Assembly: GCA_027306995.1 (NCBI GenBank)
Contig: DAHUXS010000013.1
Location: 310,001 to 374,000, forward strand
DNA length: 64,000 nt
Direction: 5' to 3'
Source of the DNA: Lysobacter sp.
GTDB lineage: Bacteria; Pseudomonadota; Gammaproteobacteria; Xanthomonadales; Xanthomonadaceae
Positions 1-8,794 of the stretch are shown piece by piece. Every line of letters starts with the position of its first letter. The first letter of the stretch is position 1. The position numbers and the translations under genes were made by a program. The notes beneath the pieces are model-generated. The model searched no databases, was not told the origin of the DNA, and saw only the letters and a list, made by a program, of their open reading frames with translations.

Positions 1-1
1 G

Positions 2-94
2 ACCACCGGCGCCACGCTCGAGGCCGCGGCGATCGCGCTCAAGGCGATCGGCGTGCAGCGCGTCGATGCCTGGGTGTGCGCCCGGGTTCCCTAG
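2..94 (+). CDS. comF: ComF-family phosphoribosyltransferase-like protein, C-terminal end (partial)
   Basis: Only the last 30 codons are in the window, entering from the left edge and ending in TAG at 92-94. The residues [17 protein letters not shown] followed by a VDAW..AR tail match the PRPP-binding loop and C-terminus of ComF-family proteins, which are linked to DNA uptake in competent bacteria. The gene is convergent with ubiA, and the two stop codons overlap in the palindrome CTAG (91-94). The identification rests on a short but characteristic motif; the N-terminal part cannot be checked. Confidence 0.75.
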   Translation, partial: TTGATLEAAAIALKAIGVQRVDAWVCARVP

Positions 95-1005
95 TTCCGC
101 CAGAAATCCAGCGCGATGCCGGCGAAGATCGCCAGCCCCACCCAGTTGTTGTGGCGGAACGCGCGGAAGCAGCCGTCGCGGTCGCGATCCTTCGCCATCC
201 GGAATTCCCATGCCACGAGCAGCGCGGCGAGCAGCAGCCCGCCCCAGTACCAGATGCCACGATGGGCATCGTGGCCGACCAGCGCCAGCGTCGCGAACAT
301 GCAGGCATACAGCACGCCCTGCGCGACCAGGTCGGCATCGCCGAACAGGATCGCCGTCGACTTCGCGCCCATGCGGATGTCGTCGTCACGATCGACCATC
401 GCATACCAGGTGTCGTAGGCCGTCGACCACAGGATGTTGGCGATGTAGATCAGCCACGCCAGCTTCGGCACGCCGCCGGTGATCGCCGCGAACGCCATCG
501 GGATGCCCCAGCCAAAGGCCATGCCGAGATAGACCTGCGGAAAATAGGTGTAGCGCTTGAGATAGGGATAACTCGCGGCCAGCACCACGCCGACCACGCT
601 CATCGCGATGGTCAGGCGATTTTGCGTCAGCACCAGCACGAATGCCGCCAGCATCAGCACCGCGAACAGCGCCAACGCCTCGCGCCCACTCACTTCGCCG
701 GTCGCCAGCGGTCGTCCACGCGTGCGCTCGACCGATCCGTCCAGCCAGCGATCGGCGTAATCGTTGATCACGCAGCCAGCCGCGCGCGTCAACCACACGC
801 CCAGCGTGAATATGATGAGAGGCTTCCACGCCGGCATGCCGTTCGCCGCGAACCACAAGCCCCACCACGTCGGCCACAGCAACAACAGCCAGCCGATCGG
901 CTTGTCGGCGCGCATCAAGCGCAGGTAGAGACGCAACTTGCGTCGCCATTCCGGTTCCGATGGTTGCACCCAGGCGTCGGGGATTTGCGGAGATGACATG
1001 CGCAT
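91..1005 (-). CDS. ubiA: 4-hydroxybenzoate octaprenyltransferase
   Basis: This integral membrane prenyltransferase attaches the polyprenyl tail to 4-hydroxybenzoate in ubiquinone synthesis. At 304 residues it has the usual length. Both aspartate-rich motifs of the UbiA family are present: [15 protein letters not shown] with the following RPLATG, and [17 protein letters not shown] in the second half. Several hydrophobic segments (for example [18 protein letters not shown] and [14 protein letters not shown]) give the expected multi-pass topology. The start at MRMSSPQ gives a short polar N-terminus. It is divergent from the GH29 gene, with only 64 bases between them. Confidence 0.97.
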   Translation of the reverse strand: MRMSSPQIPDAWVQPSEPEWRRKLRLYLRLMRADKPIGWLLLLWPTWWGLWFAANGMPAWKPLIIFTLGVWLTRAAGCVINDYADRWLDGSVERTRGRPLATGEVSGREALALFAVLMLAAFVLVLTQNRLTIAMSVVGVVLAASYPYLKRYTYFPQVYLGMAFGWGIPMAFAAITGGVPKLAWLIYIANILWSTAYDTWYAMVDRDDDIRMGAKSTAILFGDADLVAQGVLYACMFATLALVGHDAHRGIWYWGGLLLAALLVAWEFRMAKDRDRDGCFRAFRHNNWVGLAIFAGIALDFWRN

Positions 1006-1069
1006 AGCCTAGCAGCGCGGATGACCCTTACAGTAGCGGTGCACGCTCGCACGCCACGGGACCCCGCGA

Positions 1070-2758
1070 ATGAGGTTCGACCGCCGCATATTGTCCGCCT
1101 TCCTGCTTGCTGCCTCCCTGCTGCCGTCCGTGGCGATGCCGACACAGGTGCGCGACGCGGATGCCGAACGCATCGCACGCTGGCAGCGCCTGGGCTACGG
1201 CATGTTCGTGCACTGGGGCCTGTATTCGGAACTCGGCGGCGTGTGGCAGGACAAGCCGGTGACGAAGGGCTATTCCGAACAGATCCAGGGCTGGGCGAAT
1301 ATCCCGACGGACGATTACCTCAAGGTTGCGTCGCGCTTTTCCGCAGCGAAATTCGACGCCGACGCCATCTGCAAGCTGGCCAAGGAAGGTGGCGCCCGCT
1401 ACATCGTCGTCACCAGCAAGCACCACGACGGCTTCGCGATGTTCGATACGAAGTCCACCGACTACAACGTGGTCAAGCGCACGCCGTTTGCACGGGACCC
1501 GCTGAAGCTGTTGTCGACCGCATGCCGGAAGATCGGCGTCGGGTTCGGCGTGTACTTCTCGCTGGTCGATTGGAATGCTGGCCATTCGCCCGAGGTGCAG
1601 CACAACAGCAATCCGATTCCACCGACGATGGAACCCCTGATCGAACGGCAACTGACCGAGCTGATGTCGAACTACGGCCCGGTCACCGAAGTGTGGTTCG
1701 ACATGTCGGCGCCGACGGCAGAACAGAGCCGCAAGTTCGCCGCGATCGTGCGCAAGCTGCAGCCACAGGCTGCGATCAACGGGCGCATCTGGAACAATCG
1801 AGGCGATTTCGTCACCCTCGGCGACAACGAATTGCCGCCGGAAACGATGCAACCCCCGTTCGAAGTGCCGGCGTCGATCTATCACGCCACCTGGGGCTAT
1901 CGCAGCTGGCAACAACGCGACGACCTCGCCGGCAAGATCCGCGAGCTTGCCAATGGCCTGATGCAGACGCGCGCCGCGGGCGGCAACTACCTGCTCAACA
2001 TCGGACCCAAGGGCGATGGCAGCGTGGTGCCGTTCGAAGCCGACGTCATGCACGGCATCGGCGCGTGGGTGCGTCGTCATCCGGGACTGATCGATGCAAC
2101 GCCCAGCGGACTGCGGCGACAGCCATGGGGCGCGACCTTGCTGCACGGACGAACGCTCTATCTCGTCGTCCACGACTGGCATGCTGGCCCACTTCGTGTT
2201 TCCGGACTTGCGAATGATCCATCGAATGCCCGCATCGACGGTGGCCCTTCGTTGCCGTGGCATCGCGATGGTGGCGACGTGGTGATCGAGCTGCCCACGG
2301 CTGCGCCCGATGGCGTGTTGCCGGTACTGCAGCTTTCCTTGTACACGCCACTGCAAGCGATTCCTGCGCGCATCGCGACCGCGAACGCCGATGGCGGCTA
2401 TCGCATCGCTGCCGATGCCTGGCAACCACGCACCAGTTTCAGTTTCGGCGGCGGCTACCTCACCCAAGCCACGACCAGGGTCGCCCTGGATACCGCCATT
2501 GCATCGCCGCACGCGCAGAAAGTGATGCTGCGTTTCATCCATGCCCGTGCGCGTACGGATCGCAGCTATCGCGTCACCGTCGCTGGACAGTCTCTGGACA
2601 TTCCAGGCAGGATGCTCGCCGAGCGTAGCATCGGGCCGTTTGTACTTCCGGTGTCACCGGCAGCGCGCATCGAGGTTCGCCTCGCGAAACCTGCGTATCC
2701 CGCTGAGGATCTGGGCCTGTCGTTCGATTCTGTCGAAATTTCGCGCCAATTGCGGTGA
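1070..2758 (+). CDS. GH29 alpha-L-fucosidase, secreted (outlying copy)
   Basis: A 562-residue glycoside hydrolase family 29 enzyme, expected to remove terminal alpha-linked L-fucose in the periplasm or outside the cell. A signal peptide covers about residues 1-22 (MRFDRRILSAFLLAASLLP...). Family motifs follow in order: GMFVHWGLYSE near residue 45, SKHHDGFAMFDT near 123, and TEVWFDMS, whose Asp211 aligns with the catalytic nucleophile. About 200 residues after the barrel form a beta-rich C-terminal region typical of GH29. It stands apart from the fucose island, about 12 kb from the next related gene, and its 64-base upstream region lacks the TGGT-N3-ACCA motif seen there. Substrate linkage cannot be read from the sequence. 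Confidence 0.9.
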   Translation: MRFDRRILSAFLLAASLLPSVAMPTQVRDADAERIARWQRLGYGMFVHWGLYSELGGVWQDKPVTKGYSEQIQGWANIPTDDYLKVASRFSAAKFDADAICKLAKEGGARYIVVTSKHHDGFAMFDTKSTDYNVVKRTPFARDPLKLLSTACRKIGVGFGVYFSLVDWNAGHSPEVQHNSNPIPPTMEPLIERQLTELMSNYGPVTEVWFDMSAPTAEQSRKFAAIVRKLQPQAAINGRIWNNRGDFVTLGDNELPPETMQPPFEVPASIYHATWGYRSWQQRDDLAGKIRELANGLMQTRAAGGNYLLNIGPKGDGSVVPFEADVMHGIGAWVRRHPGLIDATPSGLRRQPWGATLLHGRTLYLVVHDWHAGPLRVSGLANDPSNARIDGGPSLPWHRDGGDVVIELPTAAPDGVLPVLQLSLYTPLQAIPARIATANADGGYRIAADAWQPRTSFSFGGGYLTQATTRVALDTAIASPHAQKVMLRFIHARARTDRSYRVTVAGQSLDIPGRMLAERSIGPFVLPVSPAARIEVRLAKPAYPAEDLGLSFDSVEISRQLR

Positions 2759-2763
2759 GCGGC

Positions 2764-2769
2764 TACAAT
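2764..2769 (+). promoter_or_regulatory. Likely -10 box of the tRNA-Arg promoter
   Basis: TACAAT lies 29 bases before the tRNA and just after the GH29 stop codon. A weak -35 (TTCGCG, 2740-2745) at 18 bases spacing sits inside the end of the GH29 gene. The GC-rich stretch after the -10 resembles the discriminator of stringently controlled stable-RNA promoters. This is inference from position and sequence. Confidence 0.45.
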
Positions 2770-2797
2770 GCCCGTTCCGCTGCGGCGGACACGGCAC

Positions 2798-2874
2798 GCG
2801 CCCGTAGCTCAGCCGGATAGAGTAGTGGCTTCCGAAGCCATTGGTCGGGGGTTCGAATCCCTCCGGGCGCGCCA
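2798..2874 (+). tRNA. tRNA-Arg (anticodon CCG)
   Basis: A complete 77-base cloverleaf. The acceptor stem is GCGCCCG (2798-2804) with CGGGCGC (2864-2870), followed by discriminator G and an encoded CCA (2872-2874). The D stem is GCTC/GAGT, the anticodon stem GTGGC/GCCAT holds loop TTCCGAA (anticodon CCG, reading CGG), and the T arm has GGGGG-TTCGAAT-CCCTC. It lies between the GH29 gene and the convergent methyltransferase gene. Confidence 0.97.
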
Positions 2875-2885
2875 ATTGATGCAAA

Positions 2886-3656
2886 TCAGAGCGGTTTGCG
2901 AAATTTAAGGACGAACTTGTCCGTGTGCCCCTTGATCTCCGGGGCGAAAATGAGCTTGTCATGGGCATCTTCCGGATTGCCCAAAAGGTCGCTGCGCGCT
3001 TCCAGCACGAACCCCGCCGCTTGCACTTGCTCAATCACCGTAGCCGGATCGATCCGGTGCAGCGTGCTGGCATCGCGCCCACCCGAATTCGGCTCCGCCG
3101 CATGATCGACCACCACGAAGACGCCACCGGGCTTCAAGGATTTGAAGGCCGCCGCATCGAGCTTGGCGGCTTCATCGGGGCCGCTATTGCCTTTGACCGC
3201 GAAGACGCTGACGGCACCGTAGATATCGTGATAATTCTGCGAGGTCCAGACCACGTCGAGCGATGACGGCGCACCAAGCTGGTCGTATGGCTCCACCATG
3301 AGACTGGTGTTGCCGTAGGTGACGGCCATCGCTTTGATCGGGTCCAGCGCCTTCGGCCTTGCCTCCGCCATGCTCTTCGGCACGACGGCATAGACATGTC
3401 CTTGTGGCCCGACCACCTTGCTGAAGATGCGCGTGAAATAACCCTCCCCCGGTATCAGGTCGATCACTTTGTCGCCCGGCTTGATACCGGCAAAGGCGAT
3501 CAGCTCGGCGGGCTTGCGGTCGGCATCACGTTGCGTATCCGCAGTTGGCCGTGCGCTATCGGCGACGGCGGCCGTTACATACGCCGGCACCGGCATGGCT
3601 GCATACGCCAGCGCCGTCGCAGCGGACAGTGCAAGGCCGAGCAAAGTTTTTTTCAT
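2886..3656 (-). CDS. Exported SAM-dependent methyltransferase-like protein
   Basis: This 256-residue protein begins with a clear signal peptide (MKKTLLGLALSAATALAYA), followed by a class I methyltransferase-like fold. KPGDKVIDLIPGEGYFTRIF near residues 58-77 resembles the SAM-binding motif I, and SLKPGGVFVVVDHAAEP the later strand region. It belongs to a family of predicted methyltransferases with signal peptides; their substrate is unknown, and SAM in the periplasm would be unusual. An AGGACTC stretch before the ATG gives a good ribosome-binding site. It is divergent from the LysR gene (113 bases between), so it is a likely target of that regulator. Confidence 0.75.
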   Translation of the reverse strand: MKKTLLGLALSAATALAYAAMPVPAYVTAAVADSARPTADTQRDADRKPAELIAFAGIKPGDKVIDLIPGEGYFTRIFSKVVGPQGHVYAVVPKSMAEARPKALDPIKAMAVTYGNTSLMVEPYDQLGAPSSLDVVWTSQNYHDIYGAVSVFAVKGNSGPDEAAKLDAAAFKSLKPGGVFVVVDHAAEPNSGGRDASTLHRIDPATVIEQVQAAGFVLEARSDLLGNPEDAHDKLIFAPEIKGHTDKFVLKFRKPL

Positions 3657-3769
3657 GAGTCCTGATACTCCGGAAGAGGATGCGTGCGAACCCAGCGTAG
3701 TCGACTACCATGTATTGATAAATCCCATCTATATATATTTCAGTCATTTCAAATCGCAATGAGTGGATC
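3657..3769. promoter_or_regulatory. AT-rich divergent promoter region, methyltransferase / LysR
   Basis: The 113 bases between two divergent genes are much more AT-rich than the surroundings, with a run of alternating A and T at 3729-3739 and TTGATA at 3715-3720. LysR-type regulators usually act from such divergent spacers. No clean operator could be defined. Confidence 0.4.
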
Positions 3770-4624
3770 ATGAAAGCCCTCGACCTCGATGCCGTGAAAG
3801 CCTTTGTTCTGACTGCCGATTTGAAAAGTTTCACCCGCGCCGCCGAGGTGCTGGATAGCACCCAATCCGCGATCAGTCTCAAATTGCGTCGATTGGAAGC
3901 ACAGTTGGGGCGACGGCTGCTGGAGCGCACGCCGCGGCAAGTGCGTTTATCCGCCGAAGGCGCAGCCTTTCTTGTTTCCGCACGCGACCTGGTTGGTGCA
4001 CACGATCGCGCCGTTGCTTCCTTCAGCGTGGAGCAGCGACGGCTGGTCATTGGCGTCAGCCACCAGATCGTCGGCAGTGAATTGCCTTCTCTGTTGCGCT
4101 ATATGAACGAGCACGACCCGCACTTGTTGATCGAATTGCGAGTCGCAGGTTCACGCGAAGTGACACAGGCCTACGATGAAGGCAAGTTGGATGCCGCCCT
4201 GGTGCTACAACCGGAAGACCGCCACCGCCATGGCGAAAAGCTGTTCAACGAAAGCTTTGCCTGGGTCGCGGCCGCCGACTGGCAGTGGCGTACTGGCCAG
4301 CCGTTGCCACTATCGACGCAGGGTGAGTCCTGCAGCATACGTGCGACCGCCGTACGTGCTCTTGACCAAGCCGGCATCGCGTGGACAGAAGTATTCATCG
4401 GCAGGGGAGCCGCCGTAGTTGGCGCGGCAGCAGCAGCAGGTATCGCCATTGCCGTACTCGCCCGGCGGAGCGCGCCTGCCGGTACGATCGATATCGGCCA
4501 GGCGCTAGCACTGCCGACCCTGCCGACCCAAGATGTCGTGCTCTATTCCGCGTTGAACGATCGCCGTTCGCGCAATGCGCTGCGCACTTTGGGCGCCGCA
4601 TTCAAGGGTCTCGTCAATGCCTAG
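3770..4624 (+). CDS. LysR-family transcriptional regulator
   Basis: A 284-residue LysR-type regulator. The winged helix-turn-helix occupies about residues 1-62: a first helix AVKAFVLTADLKSFTRAAEV is followed by LDSTQSAISLKLRRLE and GRRLLERTPRQVRLSAEG. The effector-binding domain follows from about residue 90. The length is a little short for the family (usually about 300). It is transcribed away from the exported methyltransferase-like gene and may control it, as is common for divergent LysR pairs. The effector is unknown. Confidence 0.9.
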   Translation: MKALDLDAVKAFVLTADLKSFTRAAEVLDSTQSAISLKLRRLEAQLGRRLLERTPRQVRLSAEGAAFLVSARDLVGAHDRAVASFSVEQRRLVIGVSHQIVGSELPSLLRYMNEHDPHLLIELRVAGSREVTQAYDEGKLDAALVLQPEDRHRHGEKLFNESFAWVAAADWQWRTGQPLPLSTQGESCSIRATAVRALDQAGIAWTEVFIGRGAAVVGAAAAAGIAIAVLARRSAPAGTIDIGQALALPTLPTQDVVLYSALNDRRSRNALRTLGAAFKGLVNA

Positions 4625-4817
4625 ATTAGGCCACATGCTTTGACTTCAACCTGCCCTGTATTAGGTCGCTAGTTGATGCCATATCGATGACAGCCTTCGC
4701 GCCGGACTGAAAATCCAATCCGTCCGCTTCCATCCCACCATCAGCCCAAATTGCCGCCGCACTACAGCGGCACGACGTTGGCCCTGTTCGAGAACGCGGC
4801 CGAGCTGCACGCCGGCG

Positions 4818-5525
4818 TCACGCGCGCCTGAATCGAAGTCCCACGCCCGGTTCGGTAATGATCCAGTGCGGCGATGCGGGATCGTCCCCGAGCTTGTGGC
4901 GAAGCTTGGCCAGCAGGATGCGCAGGTAATGCGTGTCCTCGGCATGGGTCGGTCCCCAGACCTCGCGCAGCAACTGCGGCTGGGTGACGACGCGATCGGC
5001 ATGTTGCACAAGCAGCGCCAGCAAGGCGTATTCCTTGCGGGTGAGCGCCAGCAGCTGGCCATCGAGCGCGACTTCGCGACGCGCCAGGTCGATCCGCAAT
5101 CGACCGTCGTCGTAGACGGGGGATTCCGCAGTCGCCGCAGGCGCGACGGCATCACGCAACAACGCGCGCACGCGCGCCATCAGTTCGGGAACGCCGAACG
5201 GCTTGGTGACGTAATCGTTGGCGCCGGCATCCAGTGCACGCACCTTGCCACCTTCGTCGGCGCGCACGGACAGCACCAGGACCGGCACCTTCGACCATTC
5301 GCGGATCGATCGCAGCACGTCATGGCCATCCATGTCGGGAAGACCGAGATCGAGGATGACGAGGTCGGCGCCGCCGGTCGCGAGCGCATCGAGTCCGCTG
5401 CGTCCGTCTTCGGCGAGCTGCACGACGTACCCCTGCGCACGCAGGCTGATGTCGAGGAACTTGCGGATCTGCGGCTCGTCATCGATGACGAGCACGCGGA
5501 TCGCCTGTCCGGTCACGGTGTTCAC
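4818..5525 (-). CDS. kdpE: KdpE response regulator
   Basis: OmpR-type response regulator of the potassium operon, 235 residues. The receiver domain has the acidic pair DD at 15-16, phosphoacceptor Asp59 in LVILDLGLPDMDG and the VTKPFG lysine near 108. The C-terminal winged helix carries LTRKEYALLALLVQHADRVV and THYLRILLAKLRHKLGDDP, typical of KdpE. It overlaps kdpD by 4 bases (5522-5525), so the two are translationally coupled. It is the last gene of the operon and should activate kdp transcription when potassium is low. Confidence 0.96.
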   Translation of the reverse strand: MNTVTGQAIRVLVIDDEPQIRKFLDISLRAQGYVVQLAEDGRSGLDALATGGADLVILDLGLPDMDGHDVLRSIREWSKVPVLVLSVRADEGGKVRALDAGANDYVTKPFGVPELMARVRALLRDAVAPAATAESPVYDDGRLRIDLARREVALDGQLLALTRKEYALLALLVQHADRVVTQPQLLREVWGPTHAEDTHYLRILLAKLRHKLGDDPASPHWIITEPGVGLRFRRA

Positions 5526-8176
5526 TGCGGTACTGCGTCCGGCATGGTTCGCGGCAGTGTGATGCGGATGCAGGTGCCGCGTCCATCCCGGCCCGGCAAC
5601 GCCGCGACCGCGCCGCCATGCGCGCCGATCATGCCCTGCGCAATGGTGAGTCCGAGCCCGGTGCCATGGCGTCCGCGATCGCCGCGCTCGACGCTGTAGA
5701 ACATGTCGAAGATACGGGCGCGATCGGCTTCTGGAATGCCCGGTCCCTCATCGACGATATCAACCTGCAGTGCGCCGTCGGGAAGATCCCCGGCGCGCAC
5801 GCGCACCGCTTCTCCGGGCGGCGAGAACTTGGCGGCATTCTCGATGATGTTGAACAACGCTTGCTCGACTAGCGCCGGATGCACCCACAGCGGCGCCAGC
5901 CCGGGCTCGACATCGGCTTCGACCAATGCACCAGGAACGAACTTGCGGATGCGCTCGACCGCGGCGCCCACCACTTCGTCGACGCCGATCCAGTCGCGGT
6001 TGAGTTTCAACCCACCGTGGCCCAACCGCGTCATGTCGAGCAGGTTCTGGATGTAGCGATCGAGCCGCTGCCCTTCCAGGCGGATGGTATCGAGCAGTTC
6101 GTCGCGATCATGCGCGTCCATCTGCGCGCCGTAATGCTGCAGGCTCGACGCCGAACCGATGATCGCCGCCAGCGGCGAGCGCAGGTCGTGCGACACCGAC
6201 GACAGCAGCGCCGAGCGCAGGCGTTCGGTCTCGCCAGTCATGCGCGCATCCTGCAGGTCGCCGACCAGTCGCGTGCGCAAGGCCGCCTGCGCGATGTCGT
6301 CTGCCATCGCCTCGGCCAGTCGCTGCTGTTCCGCCGTCAAGCGCGTCACCGATTCATCAGGGCGCAATCCGATCCAGCCAATGGTGCTGCCATTCCCGCG
6401 CAGCGGCAGGAACCACCACGGACAGGTCGACAAGGTTGCAGTGAAGCGTCCGGCCGGTTGGCCGTGCGCGATCACCCATTGCGCTGCCGCCCTTGCCTTG
6501 TCGTCGAATTCCTCGATGGCGAACGCGTCCGCGCCAAAATGGACGACGGCCTTGACGTCGAGCGCGCGCTTCAGGGCATTGCGGCCGGCACGCTCGACTT
6601 CCCCGGGGTCCGCGGCCGCGGCGAGATCGCGCGACAACGATTCCAGCGCAGTGGCGTGTGCGTTGGATGCGCGCAAGGCCACCACCTGCATGCGCAGGCG
6701 CGCCGCCAATCGTCCCGCCAGCAGGGCCGTCACCAGGAACAGCAACGCCGTGGTGACGCCACGCTGCGCCGAGATGTAGAGGGTGAAATACGGCGGGATG
6801 AAGAAGAAGTCGTAAGCGAAGAAGCACAGGACCGCCGCATACACCGCCGCAGCGACGCGCGTGCGCGTCGCGACCACCAGCACCGCGACGATGAAGATCA
6901 TCGACAGGTCGCTGATGTCGAGCCAGCGCTTGGCGATCGCGGCGATGCCGACGAATAGCGCCGAGATCAGCGTCGCCTGCCCGAAATCGCCCAATCGCAA
7001 GGCATTCCCGACGCCGTCGGCCACCCGCTTGCGCGATTCCGCGCGGGCTTCCGGCGTGCTGACGATGACGATCTCGAAATGCGCGCCGCGCTCGATCAGC
7101 TGCTGGGTGATGGTGCGATTGAACAGGCGCGCCAGTGGGCGATCTCGGGTGCGTCCGATCACGATGGAGGACGCACCAAGACGGTTGGCGTAATCGAGCA
7201 AGGCATCGACCACGCTGTCGCCATGCAGCACTTCGGTAGCGCCGCCAAGGCGTCGCGCCATCGCCAGCGCGCGATCGATTTCAAGCTGCACGTCGTGCGG
7301 CCATGTCCTGCCTTCGACGCTGACCACCGTCCACGGCGCATCACGGCGTTCGGCCAGGCGGCGGGCGACACGTACCAGGTATTCCGACTGGCCGCGCCCG
7401 TCGATGGCGACGATCACTTGCCGGCGCAAGGGCACGGCGGCGACGCCACGCGCGGTCTGGGCCTCGCGCAGGTCGGAATCGACGCGGTCGGCGGCGGTCT
7501 GCATCGCCAGTTCGCGCAGCGCCGCGAGATTCGAGGGCACGAAGAACGATTGCAGCGCCTGCGCCGCCTGTTCCGGCAGATAGACCTTGCCCTGGTGCAG
7601 GCGCTCGATCAACTCGCCCGGCGGCAAGTCGACCAGCACGATATCGCGCAGGCGGTCGAACACCGCATCGGGCACGGTTTCGGCGACGCGCACACCGGTG
7701 ATGCGATGGACGACGTCGTTGAGGCTTTCTAGATGCTGGATATTGATGGTGCTGTAGACATCGATGCCGGCGTCCAGCAGCTCCATCACGTCCTGCCAAC
7801 GCCGTTCGTGGCGACTACCGGGCGCGTTGCGATGCGCGAGCTCGTCGACCAGCGCGACTTCCGGTTTGCGTGCCAACAGGCGATCGAGGTCCATCTCCTC
7901 GACCGCATGCCCGCGATACGGGATCGCGAGGCGCGGCAATACTTCGAGGCCATCAACCAAGGCCGCGGTTTCGCCACGACCATGGGTTTCGACGATGGCG
8001 ATCACCACGTCGATACCGCGCCGATGCAATTCCTGGGCGCGGCCGAGCATGGCATACGTCTTGCCGACACCCGGCGCCGCGCCAAGGAACAGCGTCAGTC
8101 GCCCCTGGCGCTGGCGCTGGAGCTCACCAATGAGTGCATCAGCCTGGGCAGTGCGCGCGCGTTCGGGCATGGCCAC
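5522..8176 (-). CDS. kdpD: KdpD sensor histidine kinase
   Basis: An 884-residue membrane sensor kinase responding to potassium limitation. The order of domains is an N-terminal KdpD domain with Walker A (GAAPGVGKTYAML, about 32-44) and DELAHRNAPGSRH, a universal stress protein-like domain, four closely spaced membrane helices (DUF4118 region, about 395-490), a GAF-like region, then the HisKA motif SVSHDLRSPLAAIIGS with phosphoacceptor His663 and the ATPase boxes NIIENAAKFS and DEGPGIP. It starts 15 bases after kdpC and overlaps kdpE by 4. Length and architecture are canonical. Confidence 0.97.
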   Translation of the reverse strand: MAMPERARTAQADALIGELQRQRQGRLTLFLGAAPGVGKTYAMLGRAQELHRRGIDVVIAIVETHGRGETAALVDGLEVLPRLAIPYRGHAVEEMDLDRLLARKPEVALVDELAHRNAPGSRHERRWQDVMELLDAGIDVYSTINIQHLESLNDVVHRITGVRVAETVPDAVFDRLRDIVLVDLPPGELIERLHQGKVYLPEQAAQALQSFFVPSNLAALRELAMQTAADRVDSDLREAQTARGVAAVPLRRQVIVAIDGRGQSEYLVRVARRLAERRDAPWTVVSVEGRTWPHDVQLEIDRALAMARRLGGATEVLHGDSVVDALLDYANRLGASSIVIGRTRDRPLARLFNRTITQQLIERGAHFEIVIVSTPEARAESRKRVADGVGNALRLGDFGQATLISALFVGIAAIAKRWLDISDLSMIFIVAVLVVATRTRVAAAVYAAVLCFFAYDFFFIPPYFTLYISAQRGVTTALLFLVTALLAGRLAARLRMQVVALRASNAHATALESLSRDLAAAADPGEVERAGRNALKRALDVKAVVHFGADAFAIEEFDDKARAAAQWVIAHGQPAGRFTATLSTCPWWFLPLRGNGSTIGWIGLRPDESVTRLTAEQQRLAEAMADDIAQAALRTRLVGDLQDARMTGETERLRSALLSSVSHDLRSPLAAIIGSASSLQHYGAQMDAHDRDELLDTIRLEGQRLDRYIQNLLDMTRLGHGGLKLNRDWIGVDEVVGAAVERIRKFVPGALVEADVEPGLAPLWVHPALVEQALFNIIENAAKFSPPGEAVRVRAGDLPDGALQVDIVDEGPGIPEADRARIFDMFYSVERGDRGRHGTGLGLTIAQGMIGAHGGAVAALPGRDGRGTCIRITLPRTMPDAVPQ

Positions 8177-8191
8177 AGTATCCGCGCTCCG

Positions 8192-8791
8192 TCATCGCCG
8201 CGCATCCAGCGCGAGGTTGAGCCGCACCACGTTGACTCGCGCTGGCCCGAAGAATCCGAACTGTGGCGCAAGGGTGTTGGCATCGACCAGGCGCCGCACC
8301 TCGGCTTCCGGCAAACCGCGCGCGCGGGCAATACGCGCAACCTGCTGCATCGCGGCCTGCACGCTGATGTCGGGATCGACGCCGCTGCCGGATTGCGTCA
8401 ACAGATCGTCGGCGACCTGTGCCGGAGCGATTCCGTCGCGCCGCGCGATCTCGCCACGCAATCCCTCGACCTGCTTGCGCAAGTCCGGGTTGGTGCGGGC
8501 AAGATTGCTGCCGGCGGCATTCATCGGATCGTATTTCGCCGCCGACGGACGCGGATGGAAGTAGCCGGGTGCAGCGAATGGTTGCGCCACCAGTTCCGAC
8601 GCAACGGGCTTGCCATCGCGAATGACGATGCTGCCATTGGCGTGATACGGGAACAGCGCGCCATCGATCCCGGCGGAGAGCAGCGAATACGCGAAACCGA
8701 ACAAGCCGAGGGTGATCGCCATCAGCGCGATCGCCGCCCGCCATAGCGTGCCTGTTCCGATGGGTAGATCCTGTTGTTGTGCGATGTCCAT
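8192..8791 (-). CDS. kdpC: KdpC subunit of the potassium-transporting ATPase
   Basis: A 199-residue subunit that stabilises the KdpFABC complex and helps nucleotide binding by KdpB. It has one N-terminal membrane helix (about 14-35, ALMAITLGLFGFAYSLL) followed by a soluble domain with the conserved runs DLLTQSGSGVDPDISVQAA and ARARGLPEAEVRRLVD. It begins only 3 bases after the kdpB stop codon. Confidence 0.96.
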   Translation of the reverse strand: MDIAQQQDLPIGTGTLWRAAIALMAITLGLFGFAYSLLSAGIDGALFPYHANGSIVIRDGKPVASELVAQPFAAPGYFHPRPSAAKYDPMNAAGSNLARTNPDLRKQVEGLRGEIARRDGIAPAQVADDLLTQSGSGVDPDISVQAAMQQVARIARARGLPEAEVRRLVDANTLAPQFGFFGPARVNVVRLNLALDARR

Positions 8792-8794
8792 GGT

